A stretch of DNA of 64,000 nucleotides, from contig NZ_CP059467.1 in assembly GCF_017894365.1 (NCBI RefSeq), positions 124,001-188,000 of the forward strand, given 5' to 3'. Made by a program: the position numbers and the translations under genes. Of the stretch, positions 38,660-47,223 are shown piece by piece. Position 1 is the first letter of the stretch, and every line of letters starts with the position of its first letter. The notes beneath the pieces were generated by a model that saw only the letters and a program-made list of their open reading frames with translations, was not told the origin of the DNA and did no database searches. Source of the DNA: Aromatoleum bremense. GTDB taxonomy: Bacteria > Pseudomonadota > Gammaproteobacteria > Burkholderiales > Rhodocyclaceae.

Positions 38660-39748
38660 ATGCAGATTCACCTCGTCATTCCCGGCCTGATCTGGCCCGG
38701 CGCTTCGCTCGTCGCCCCCGCAGCGGGCATTGAACTTCCCGCACTCGCACGACTCCTCGGCCTCGGACGGCGCGAGCACCGGGACTTCGAGCCGCTGGAC
38801 CTCCAGCTTGCGCGCCTGTTCGGTCTCGGCACCGGCTCGTCCGACGGCCCGCTGCCGCTGGCCGCGCTGCGCCGCCTCGGCGAATCGGTACCGGTTGCGC
38901 CCGATCCGGACGGCGACTGGCTGTGCGCCGACCCCGTGAACCTGTCCTTCGCCCGCGAACACCTGCTGCTCAACGACTTTCCGGCCGATGAACTCGGCGA
39001 CGACGACGTCTCCACGTTGATTGCCGCCCTCAACGACAATTTCGGCGATCTCGGCCGCTTCGAAGCGTGCACGCCGACGCGCTGGTACCTCCGGCTTGCC
39101 GCGCCGACCCGCGCCAGGCTCTTTCCGCTGCATGACGTCATCGGACGGCCGATCCGCCAGTTCCTGCCCGAAGGCGAGGACGCCCGCCTGTGGCAGCGCA
39201 CGATGAACGAAGTGCAGGTGCTGCTGCACAACCATCCGCTCAACCAGGCGCGCGAAGCCGCCGGGCGGCGTCCCGCGAACAGCCTGTGGTTCTGGGGCGC
39301 AGGCGCGCTGGAAACCGGCGCGGTTGCGACGCTGCCGGTAGTGCAGACGGCCGAACCGCTCGCCCGCGGCATGGCGCGTGCCGCCGGAGCCGAAGCCGCG
39401 GCGCCGGACCTCGCGGCCGCGTTGCGTGAGGACACGATCATCGTCCTCGACGCGCTCCTCCACCCGGCACGACAGCTCGATCTCGACGCCTGGCGCAACA
39501 ATCTCGCCGCGCTCGAACGCGACTGGATCGCACCGCTCGCCGGGGCGCTGGGCGACGGCCGCCTGCAGAAACTGACCCTCACCGCGCCTGGCGACCGCGG
39601 CACATTCGAACTCGTCGTGCGCTCCGGCGAGCGGTGGAAATTCTGGCGCAAACCGCTCGCTTTCGACACCCTTCTCAAATCGCTCACCCCGGCGGCTCCG
39701 TCTCTCCCCGCAGAGCCGGTCGCCGACCCTGACCGCCCCGACCGATGA
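38660..39748 (+). CDS. RpfE-like / phosphoglycerate mutase-like regulatory protein
   Basis: A 362-residue soluble protein beginning MQIHLVIPGLIWPG. The core NSLWFWGAGALE, together with a C-terminal half like the cofactor-independent phosphoglycerate mutase fold, matches proteins annotated RpfE in xanthomonads. There rpfE also precedes recJ and lies near prfB, as here. Catalytic residues of true phosphoglycerate mutases are not evident, so no reaction is claimed. Its stop overlaps the recJ start (ATGA). Confidence 0.65.
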   Translation: MQIHLVIPGLIWPGASLVAPAAGIELPALARLLGLGRREHRDFEPLDLQLARLFGLGTGSSDGPLPLAALRRLGESVPVAPDPDGDWLCADPVNLSFAREHLLLNDFPADELGDDDVSTLIAALNDNFGDLGRFEACTPTRWYLRLAAPTRARLFPLHDVIGRPIRQFLPEGEDARLWQRTMNEVQVLLHNHPLNQAREAAGRRPANSLWFWGAGALETGAVATLPVVQTAEPLARGMARAAGAEAAAPDLAAALREDTIIVLDALLHPARQLDLDAWRNNLAALERDWIAPLAGALGDGRLQKLTLTAPGDRGTFELVVRSGERWKFWRKPLAFDTLLKSLTPAAPSLPAEPVADPDRPDR

Positions 39749-41436
39749 CACGCATCCAGTCCCGCAACGCCCCACCCCGCGCCGTCCAGCGCCTCATCGA
39801 CGGCGGCACCCATCCGCTGCTCGCGCGCATCTATGCGGCGCGCGGGGTCTCGCAGCGCGAGGAGCTCGACTACGGCCTCAAGGCGCTGCTGCCGCCCGCG
39901 GCGCTGCGCGGCACCCATGAAGCCGCGCAACTGCTCGCCGACGCGATCGAGGCCGGCGCGCGGATGGTGATCGTCGCCGACTACGACTGCGACGGCGCCA
40001 CCGCCTGCGCGGTCGGCATCCGCGCGCTGCGCGCTTTCGGCGCCGACGTCGGCTATCTCGTGCCGAACCGCTTCGAATACGGCTACGGCCTCACGCCGGC
40101 GATCGTCGAGCTGGCCACGCGGATGGAGCCCGACCTGCTGATCACCGTCGACAACGGCATCGCCAGCGTCGAAGGGATCGCCGCGGCGCGCAGCTACGGC
40201 ATGGCGACGCTGGTCACCGACCATCACTTGCCCGGCGACACCCTCCCCGAAGCGGACGTCATCGTCAATCCGAACCAGCCGGGCTGCGACTTCCCGAGCA
40301 AGGCGCTCGCCGGCGTCGGCGTGATGTTCTACACGATGCTCGCGCTGCGCGCCGAACTGCGCGAGCGCGGCGCGTTCTCCGGGCGCCAGGAACCGAACCT
40401 CGGCGAGCTGCTCGACCTCGTCGCGCTCGGCACCGTCGCCGACGTCGTCAAGCTCGACCACAACAACCGCATCCTCGTCGCACAGGGGCTCGCGCGGATG
40501 CGCGCCGGGCGCATGCAGCCCGGCATCCGCGCGCTGTTCGCCGCGGCCGCCCGCGAGCCCGAGCGTGCGAACACTTTCGACCTCGGTTTCGCGCTCGGCC
40601 CGCGCCTCAATGCCGCCGGGCGGCTGTCGGACATGAGCCTCGGCATCGAATGCCTGATCAGCGACGACATGGGCCGCGCGCTGAACATCGCGCAGGAACT
40701 CGACAAGCTCAACCGCGAACGGCGCGGCATCGAACAAGGCATGCAGGAAGACGCGCTGGTGCGGCTTGCGGGTTTCGATCCCGGGCAGAGCGCGACCGTG
40801 AGCCTGTTCGAGCCCGACTGGCACCAGGGCGTCATCGGCATCGTCGCCGGGCGCATCAAGGAGAAACTGCACCGGCCCGTCGTCGCGTTCGCGCGCGGCG
40901 CGGACGGCGAACTGAAGGGATCGGGGCGCTCGATCGCGAACGTGCACCTGCGCGACGCGCTCGACCTTGTCGCCAAGCGGCATCCCGGCCTGATTCTGCG
41001 CTTCGGCGGCCACGCGATGGCGGCGGGCCTGACGATCCGCGAAACGGATTACGCGCGCTTCCAGGCGGCGTTCGAGGAGATCGTTCACTCACTCGTCGGC
41101 ACCGCCGACCTGACGCGCACGCTGGAAACCGACGGCGTGCTCGAAAGCGGTTACATGACGCTCGATTCGGCGCGGCTGATCGAACAGGACATCTGGGGAC
41201 AGGGCTTCGCGGCGCCGGTATTCGAGGACCGTTTCCGCGTCGACAACCAGCGTCTGCTCAAGGACAAGCACCTGAAGCTGCAGCTGTCGAAGAACGGCGT
41301 GCGCTTCGACGCGATCCGCTTCAACTTCGCCGAGGGTGCGGGGGCGAGCATCCATGCCGCCTACCGGCTCGCGCCGAACGAATACAACGGCGTCACCAGC
41401 CTGCAGCTGATGCTCGAACACTTCGACACCGTGTAA
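39745..41436 (+). CDS. recJ: Single-stranded-DNA-specific exonuclease RecJ
   Basis: A 563-residue 5'-3' ssDNA exonuclease used in recombination, mismatch and base-excision repair. DHH motifs are visible: VIVADYDCDGATACAVG, LITVDNGIAS, LVTDHHLPG and GVGVMFYTML. The DHHA1 motif is in LRFGGHAMAAGLTI, and an OB-type domain forms the C-terminus. Length is typical. It is coupled to the rpfE-like gene by a 4-bp overlap. Confidence 0.96.
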   Translation: MTRIQSRNAPPRAVQRLIDGGTHPLLARIYAARGVSQREELDYGLKALLPPAALRGTHEAAQLLADAIEAGARMVIVADYDCDGATACAVGIRALRAFGADVGYLVPNRFEYGYGLTPAIVELATRMEPDLLITVDNGIASVEGIAAARSYGMATLVTDHHLPGDTLPEADVIVNPNQPGCDFPSKALAGVGVMFYTMLALRAELRERGAFSGRQEPNLGELLDLVALGTVADVVKLDHNNRILVAQGLARMRAGRMQPGIRALFAAAAREPERANTFDLGFALGPRLNAAGRLSDMSLGIECLISDDMGRALNIAQELDKLNRERRGIEQGMQEDALVRLAGFDPGQSATVSLFEPDWHQGVIGIVAGRIKEKLHRPVVAFARGADGELKGSGRSIANVHLRDALDLVAKRHPGLILRFGGHAMAAGLTIRETDYARFQAAFEEIVHSLVGTADLTRTLETDGVLESGYMTLDSARLIEQDIWGQGFAAPVFEDRFRVDNQRLLKDKHLKLQLSKNGVRFDAIRFNFAEGAGASIHAAYRLAPNEYNGVTSLQLMLEHFDTV

Positions 41437-41507
41437 CGTCCCGGGCTTCTTTCCGCCCTCCATCGCACCTCAATCAATTTCATCTATCTACTCAAAAGAA
41501 ATATTAT

Positions 41508-41547
41508 TGTGCAGTGCACATAACCATTCTCTGGAAATGGGTACAAT
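41508..41547 (+). promoter_or_regulatory. ompW promoter region with palindromic operator
   Basis: TGTGCA-G-TGCACA (41508-41520) is a perfect palindrome, and TACAAT (41542-41547) is a good -10 box, 35 bp before the ompW start. The palindrome sits where a -35 box would be, and no good -35 is seen, so an activator or repressor may bind there. The regulator cannot be named. Confidence 0.45.
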
Positions 41548-41581
41548 CGACAGCGACCAACAACCGCAAGAGGACCGCACC

Positions 41582-42250
41582 ATGAAATCTTCCCTTTTCA
41601 TTTCCTCCCTGCTTGCCCTCGCTGTCGCCAGCCCGGCTGCGCTCGCGCACAAACAAGGCGACATCCTGGTGCGGGCCGGTGCGGCGATGGTGGATCCGGA
41701 TGTCGGCGAGTCCAGCGTCTCGACGCCGGCCGGAAAGATTCCGGGGTCGGATGTCGAGGTGAGCGACGACACGCAGCTCGGCCTGACGCTCGGCTACATG
41801 CTCACCGACCACGTCGGCATCGAACTGCTCGCCGCAACGCCGTTCGAACACGACGTCACGCTGAAGGGCATTGGCGGTCTCAATGGCAAGCTCGCCACGA
41901 TCAAGCAGCTTCCGCCGACCCTCTCGCTGCAGTATTTCCCGATGGATCCGTCGTCGAAGTGGCAGCCGTATGTCGGCGCCGGCATCAACTACACGTATTT
42001 CTTCGACGAAGAGCTGAAGGATGCACGCAAGGCCCAAGGCTTCTCGCAGCTGGACCGCGAAAGTTCGTGGGGACTCGCCGTCCAGGCAGGCATCGACTAC
42101 ATGTTGACCGACCGCATCATGCTGAACGCCGCCGTGTGGCGCGTCGACATCGACAGCGAAGCGACCGCGCGCCTGAACGGCGCCAAAGTGAAGGTCGATA
42201 TCGACATCGATCCGTGGGTGTACATGGTCGGCGTCGGCTACCGTTTCTGA
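41582..42250 (+). CDS. ompW: OmpW family outer-membrane protein
   Basis: A 222-residue eight-stranded beta-barrel. The signal peptide covers residues 1-22 (ending PAALAHK), and the mature start KQGDILVRAGAAMVDPD is typical of OmpW. Family strands include HVGIELLAATPFEHDV, LPPTLSLQYFP, YVGAGINYTYFF and a C-terminal YMVGVGYRF ending in Phe for BAM insertion. OmpW channels take up small hydrophobic compounds; the gene is often redox- or oxygen-regulated. Confidence 0.93.
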   Translation: MKSSLFISSLLALAVASPAALAHKQGDILVRAGAAMVDPDVGESSVSTPAGKIPGSDVEVSDDTQLGLTLGYMLTDHVGIELLAATPFEHDVTLKGIGGLNGKLATIKQLPPTLSLQYFPMDPSSKWQPYVGAGINYTYFFDEELKDARKAQGFSQLDRESSWGLAVQAGIDYMLTDRIMLNAAVWRVDIDSEATARLNGAKVKVDIDIDPWVYMVGVGYRF

Positions 42251-42277
42251 GCATCGCCTGCCCTTCCCCGCGCGCGC

Positions 42278-42313
42278 AAATCGGCGGCTCCATCCGGGCC
42301 GCCGATTTTTTTT
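42278..42313 (+). terminator. Rho-independent terminator of ompW
   Basis: AAATCGGCGGC and GCCGCCGATTT form an 11-bp stem with a 9-base loop, followed by an eight-base T-run. Confidence 0.88.
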
Positions 42314-42420
42314 GTGCAGGACACCTGCGGGCAGCACGTCGCACAGCGGAACCTCCACCGCGCGGCCCTTCGTCATCGCGGGTATACTTCGCGGTTTTCC
42401 GAATTTCCCGGAGCATCGCC

Positions 42421-43525
42421 ATGGAAGCCGAACGCCTCAACGCCATCGCCCAGCAACTCGACGACCTCCGTTCCCGGGGTCGTGAACTTCGGAGGTATCT
42501 TTGACTACGATGAGAAATCATCGAAGCTCGAAGAAGTAACCCGCGCGCTCGAGGATCCGGCCGCCTGGGACAACGCTGCCCGCGCCCAGGAACTGGGCAA
42601 GGAAAAGCGCCAGCTCGAAGACGTGGTGCACAACCTGCGCGATATCGAGCGCCTGTCTTCGGACCTGAAGGACTTGTTCGATCTCGCCGAAGCCGAGGAC
42701 GACGAAGACACGCTCGCCGCGGTCGAAGCCGATCTGGGGGAGCTCCAGGCGAAAGTGCATGCGCTCGAATTCCGCCGGATGTTCTCCAATCCGATGGACC
42801 CGAATCCCTGCTTCATCGAAATCCAGGCCGGTGCCGGCGGCACCGAAGCGCAGGACTGGGCCGGCATGCTCGAACGCATGTACCTGCGCTACTGCGAGCG
42901 CAAGGGCTTCAACGTCGAGCTGATGGAAGAATCCGAAGGCGAAGTCGCCGGCATCAAGGGCGCGACGATCAAGGTCAGCGGCGACTACGCGTACGGCTTC
43001 CTGCGCACTGAAACCGGCATCCACCGCCTGGTGCGCAAGAGCCCGTTCGACTCCAACGCGCGGCGCCACACCAGCTTCTCGTCGGTGTTCGTGTATCCGG
43101 AAGTCGATGATTCGATCCAGATCGACATCAACCCGGCCGACCTGCGCATCGACACCTATCGCGCTTCCGGCGCGGGCGGCCAGCACATCAACAAGACCGA
43201 CTCGGCGGTGCGCATCACGCACGAGCCGACCGGCGTCGTCGTGCAGTGCCAGAACGATCGCTCGCAGCACAAGAACAAGGCCGAGGCGATGTCGATGCTG
43301 AAGGCGCGGCTGTACGAACTGGAACTGCGCAAGCGCCAGAGCGAGCAGCAGAAACTCGAAGACTCGAAGAGCGACATCGGCTGGGGCCACCAGATCCGCT
43401 CCTACGTGCTCGACCAGTCACGCATCAAGGATCTGCGCACGAACTTTGAGGTCGGCAACACCCAGGCCGTGCTCGACGGCGACCTCGACGACTTCATCGC
43501 GGCGAGCCTGAAACAGGGGGTCTGA
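42421..43525 (+). CDS. prfB: Peptide chain release factor 2 (programmed +1 frameshift)
   Basis: RF2 ends translation at UGA and UAA. The first 27 codons end at an in-frame TGA (42502-42504). The site is CGGAGG TAT CTT TGA C, with an internal Shine-Dalgarno just upstream, the classical +1 autoregulatory frameshift. The joined protein is 42421-42501 plus 42503-43525, 367 residues. RF2 motifs are intact: [17 protein letters not shown] (SPF anticodon-like tripeptide) and [15 protein letters not shown] (GGQ). Low RF2 lets ribosomes shift and make more; high RF2 stops at TGA. Confidence 0.96.
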
Positions 43526-43869
43526 CACCCTTCGACGCCCGGGCGCTGCTGCCGCAATCGCGGCGTCAGCGCCAGGCGGGCATTTTCTCCCGGCGCTCAC
43601 ATGCGATTGCGCTCGGGCAACCGGATGGGGACGGGCACTGCGCGGACACGGCTACCTGGGCCCGCCGCGCGGGAATTCCGCGCCCGATGCGCCGCACCGC
43701 TATCGCCGACGCGAATCGTTCATGGCCGAAGGCCTGGCGAATATTCCGGACACCTATCCTGCAGGCGGCTTTATGATGGCGCCTGGCCGAGCAGCGGGCT
43801 GAAGGCTTGCCATCCGGGCCCCGACCGGGCCGCTGCCCGTCCGCAACAATCGATGGAGGGATGCACCGC
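43526..43869. other. 344-bp gap between prfB and lemA
   Basis: No gene is supported here. lysS, which follows prfB in many bacteria, is absent. A short rightward frame ending at about 43803 reads plausibly (FMAEGLANIPDTYPAGG) but lacks a start, ribosome site and recognisable family. The lemA promoter probably lies in the last 80 bp. Confidence 0.4.
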
Positions 43870-44487
43870 ATGTTCGAGAGACTTTTCCGACGCTTCTCCG
43901 TGGTTGTCGCCGCGTGCGCGCTGCTCGGCCTCGGCGGCTGCGGCTACAACGATTTCCAGCGCCTCGACGAGCAAAGCAAGGCAGCCTGGGCCGAAGTGCT
44001 GAACCAGTACCAGCGCCGCGCCGATCTCATCCCGAACCTCGTCAGCACCGTCAAGGGCGAAGCGAATTTCGAACAGGAAACCCTGACCCGCGTCATCGAA
44101 GCGCGCTCGCGGGCGACGGCGATCCAGGTCACCCCCGAGATGCTGAACGATCCGCAGGCGATGGAACGCTTCCAGCAGGCGCAAAGCCAGCTCGGCGGCG
44201 CCCTGTCGCGGTTGCTGGCGGTTGCCGAAAACTATCCGAACCTGCGGGCGAACCAGGCTTTCCAGGACTTGCGCGTGCAGCTGGAAGGGACCGAGAACCG
44301 CATCACCGTCGCGCGTAACAGCTATATCAAGACGGTCCAGGAATATAACGTGCTCGCGCGCAGCTTTCCGACGAACCTGACCGCGATGATCTTCAGCTAC
44401 GAGCCGAAAGCCGGTTTTACCGTCGCGAACGAACAGGAGATTTCGCGTCCGCCGACCGTCGATTTCGGCACTTCGGGAGCGCGCTGA
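43870..44487 (+). CDS. LemA family lipoprotein
   Basis: A 205-residue protein. The start at 43870 has GGAGGG 9 bases upstream; the ATG at 43861 abuts the ribosome site. A lipobox is visible in ALLGLGGCGYND, so it is probably lipid-anchored. The LemA helical domain follows: NQYQRRADLIPNLVSTVKG, AENYPNLRANQAFQDL and ENRITVARNSYIKTVQEYN. It sits upstream of two TPM-domain genes, a common three-gene set of unknown cell-envelope role. Confidence 0.9.
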   Translation: MFERLFRRFSVVVAACALLGLGGCGYNDFQRLDEQSKAAWAEVLNQYQRRADLIPNLVSTVKGEANFEQETLTRVIEARSRATAIQVTPEMLNDPQAMERFQQAQSQLGGALSRLLAVAENYPNLRANQAFQDLRVQLEGTENRITVARNSYIKTVQEYNVLARSFPTNLTAMIFSYEPKAGFTVANEQEISRPPTVDFGTSGAR

Positions 44488-44530
44488 GTCACGGCGCGCC
44501 CCGGCGCGATCATCGCCCCGACCTGATCCG

Positions 44531-45493
44531 ATGAGCTGCCACCCCTGTCCCGCCCCCTTCGCCGCCGGTCTGTGGGCCGTCGCGGCCACTGCCCGCCGCT
44601 GGCTGGCGAACGCTTCGATCGCATTCGTTGCATTCGTCGCGCTCGCGGCACTGCTGTGCCCGGCGTCGTCGTCCGCGCAGGATCTGCAGCCGGTCCCCGC
44701 CCTCACTGCGCGCGTCATCGACCAGACCGGCACCCTCGACGCGGGCGAACGGCAGGCGCTCGAAGCGAAGCTCGCCGCCTTCGAGGCGGAACGCGGGGCC
44801 CAGATCGTCGTGCTGATCGTGGCGACGACCGCTCCCGAGGACATCGCCGCCTACGCCTACCGCGTCGCGGCCGAGTGGAAGATCGGCCGACGCGACATCG
44901 GCGACGGCATCCTGATGGTCGTCGCGAAAGACGACCGCCGCGTGCGCATCGAAGTCGCCCGGGCGCTCGAAGGCGCGGTGCCGGATCTCGCCGCGTTCCA
45001 CATCATCGACCGGGCCATCACGCCGGCTTTCCGCAGGGGTGAGTTCGCCGCCGGCCTCGACGCCGGCCTCGACGCGTTGATGGCCCGCATCCGCGGCGAA
45101 AACCTGCCGCTGCCGGAGCCGGACGTGCGCGGGCGCAGCGATGCGCCGTCGCTCGAAGACCTCGGGGCGTTCCTGTTCGTCGGCGTACCGATCGTCGGAG
45201 CGGTGCTCGTCGGCATGTTCGGACGCAAGCTCGGGGCGCTCGCCACCGGTGGCGTCGCCGGCCTGCTCGCGCAGTTGCTGCTCGGCAGCCTGCTGCTGGC
45301 GATCATCGCCGGCGTCGTCGCGTTCATCTTCGTGCTCGTGCTGGGCATCGGCGGAGGAGGCCGCGGTGGCCGCGGCGGAGGCGGCGGCTTTGGCGGCCCG
45401 ATCATCTGGGGCGGGGGCGGCCGAGGCGGGGGCGGATTCAGTTCCGGAGGCGGCGGCAGTTTCGGCGGCGGCGGCGCTTCGGGACGATGGTAG
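44531..45493 (+). CDS. TPM domain (YgcG-type) membrane protein
   Basis: A 320-residue protein with an N-terminal signal or anchor (about 27-48), a periplasmic TPM domain (RVIDQTGTLDAGERQALEAK, RDIGDGILMVVAKDDRRVRI, about 55-195) and two membrane helices (about 215-285). The tail is extremely Gly-rich (about 285-318, ending GGGGASGRW). The TPM-helices-Gly-tail plan is standard for proteins partnered with LemA. It lies 43 bp after lemA. Confidence 0.88.
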   Translation: MSCHPCPAPFAAGLWAVAATARRWLANASIAFVAFVALAALLCPASSSAQDLQPVPALTARVIDQTGTLDAGERQALEAKLAAFEAERGAQIVVLIVATTAPEDIAAYAYRVAAEWKIGRRDIGDGILMVVAKDDRRVRIEVARALEGAVPDLAAFHIIDRAITPAFRRGEFAAGLDAGLDALMARIRGENLPLPEPDVRGRSDAPSLEDLGAFLFVGVPIVGAVLVGMFGRKLGALATGGVAGLLAQLLLGSLLLAIIAGVVAFIFVLVLGIGGGGRGGRGGGGGFGGPIIWGGGGRGGGGFSSGGGGSFGGGGASGRW

Positions 45494-45521
45494 CCCTACG
45501 CAACCGGACCGGGAGTCATCG

Positions 45522-46067
45522 ATGAACATCGTGATGCGCGTGATCCGCCACCTGTGGCTCGATGCCGACGACGCGCTCCGTGCGGTCGGGGACGACACGC
45601 TGCAACGCCTCGAAGCGCGCGTGCACGACAGCGAACGGCGTCACACCGGCGAGATCTGCGTGTGCATCGAAGCGAGCCTGCCGATGAGTTACCTGTGGCG
45701 CCATTTACGCCGCCGCGTGCCGATCGAGCAGGTGGTGCGCGAGCGCGCGCTGACGGAATTCGGCAAGCTGCGCGTGTGGGACACCGAACTGAACAACGGC
45801 GTACTGATCTACCTGCAACTGGCCGAGCACCGCATCGACATCGTCACCGACCGCGGCCTCGCGCGGCACATCGATGACGCCTACTGGCGAGAGACGCTGG
45901 CCAGCATGAGCGCGGAGTTTCGTGCCGGGCGCTACGAAGAGGGCCTCGCCCGCGCGATCGACGCCGTAACGGCGGCGCTGGAGCGGCACTTTCCCGCCAG
46001 TCACGCTCCTGGCGAAACCCCGCCGCAGCGGGAGGATCAGCTCCCCAACCGTCCGGTGCTTCGCTGA
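45522..46067 (+). CDS. TPM domain protein, second copy
   Basis: A 181-residue protein with one TPM domain (SERRHTGEICVCIEASLP, KLRVWDTELNNGVLIYLQ, HRIDIVTDRGLARHI). It has no signal peptide or Gly-rich tail and at most a weak hydrophobic segment. It therefore differs in likely location from the preceding TPM protein. It follows 28 bp later and completes the lemA-TPM-TPM set. Confidence 0.82.
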   Translation: MNIVMRVIRHLWLDADDALRAVGDDTLQRLEARVHDSERRHTGEICVCIEASLPMSYLWRHLRRRVPIEQVVRERALTEFGKLRVWDTELNNGVLIYLQLAEHRIDIVTDRGLARHIDDAYWRETLASMSAEFRAGRYEEGLARAIDAVTAALERHFPASHAPGETPPQREDQLPNRPVLR

Positions 46068-46124
46068 TCGTCATGGCGGCATAGACGACCCGCTGATCCA
46101 GCCTGCGCCGGGTACCTGGGAGGT

Positions 46125-47024
46125 TCAACTCCCCCTCAGCTGCCGGGCGACCAATGCAGGATTGTCTTCGTTGTAAGCGGCCTTGATCGCGTCCCAGGCT
46201 TCGTCGGCAGTCTCCACGTAGCGGAAAAGCTCGACGTCCTCCGGACTGATCACGCCGTGCTCGATCATCACGTCGAAGTCGATCAGGCGCTCCCAGAAAT
46301 CGCGGCCGATCAGGATGATCGGCCGGCGACGGATCTTGCGCGTCTGCGTCAGGGTCAGCACTTCGAACAATTCGTCGAGAGTGCCGAAACCGCCGGGAAA
46401 GCTCACGACCGCGACCGCGCGCATCAGGAAATGCATCTTGCGGATCGCGAAGTAGTGGAACTGGAAACACAGCTCCGGCGTGATCCAGGGGTTCGGCGCT
46501 TCCTCGAACGGCAGGAAAATGCTCATGCCCATGCTGCGCCCGCCGGCGTCGTGGGCGCCGCGATTGCCCGCCTCCATGACGCCGGGGCCACCCCCGGTAG
46601 CGATGATGACCGGCTCGCCGAGCACGTCGGGTTCCTGCGTGACCAGCTCGGCAAAACGGCGCGCTTCAGCATAGTAACGGGCGTTCTTCACCATCTGTTC
46701 GGCGCGCCGGATCGCAACCGGATCGTCGCCCGCGCGCGCCTCGTCGAGCATCGCCGCCGCCACTTCGGGCGACTTGAAGCGCGCGCTACCGAACACCACG
46801 ACAGTGGATTCGACGCCCTGCTCCTGCTGGATCAGCTCCGCTTTCAGCAGTTCGAGCTGCAGGCGCACCGGGCGAAGTTCCTCGCGCAGCAGGAATTCGC
46901 TGTCCGCGAACGCCATGCGAAAGGAGCTGCCGGGCGCGTCGTACGGCGAATGAGGCTGGGCGGCCTCGACTTCGTCCTGGGCGGACGGGAAATTGCGGGC
47001 GTGGATGTGGTGCAGTTTCTTCAT
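46125..47024 (-). CDS. LOG family protein (TIGR00730-type)
   Basis: A 299-residue Rossmann-fold protein with both family motifs: TGGGPGVMEAGNRGAHDAGG and SFPGGFGTLDELFEVLTLTQ (PGGxGTxxE). LOG proteins include cytokinin-activating nucleoside-5'-monophosphate phosphoribohydrolases and nucleosidases of the PpnN type; this longer form with an N-terminal helix is not assigned more closely. It converges with the second TPM gene. Confidence 0.85.
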   Translation of the reverse strand: MKKLHHIHARNFPSAQDEVEAAQPHSPYDAPGSSFRMAFADSEFLLREELRPVRLQLELLKAELIQQEQGVESTVVVFGSARFKSPEVAAAMLDEARAGDDPVAIRRAEQMVKNARYYAEARRFAELVTQEPDVLGEPVIIATGGGPGVMEAGNRGAHDAGGRSMGMSIFLPFEEAPNPWITPELCFQFHYFAIRKMHFLMRAVAVVSFPGGFGTLDELFEVLTLTQTRKIRRRPIILIGRDFWERLIDFDVMIEHGVISPEDVELFRYVETADEAWDAIKAAYNEDNPALVARQLRGS

Positions 47025-47223
47025 GCTCGATCATGCTCCGGAAATGTAAGTCGGCTCCCATGATCGCATCTTCGGCCGCTGATTTCGGTGTCACGAGAAC
47101 ACCGGACGGCCCGGCACGCGAGGCGAATGCTGCGGTCGTTGCTGTACGCGGATCAGAACACCCCATCTCCCTGTCAAGAATCAGTCCCGGGAAACGACGG
47201 CAGACCCCGCTGCCGGCAAATCG

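Noticed and set aside
43600..43803. Small gene between prfB and lemA
   Set aside because: A short frame reads plausibly, but it has no start codon, ribosome site or recognisable family, so I did not list it as a gene.
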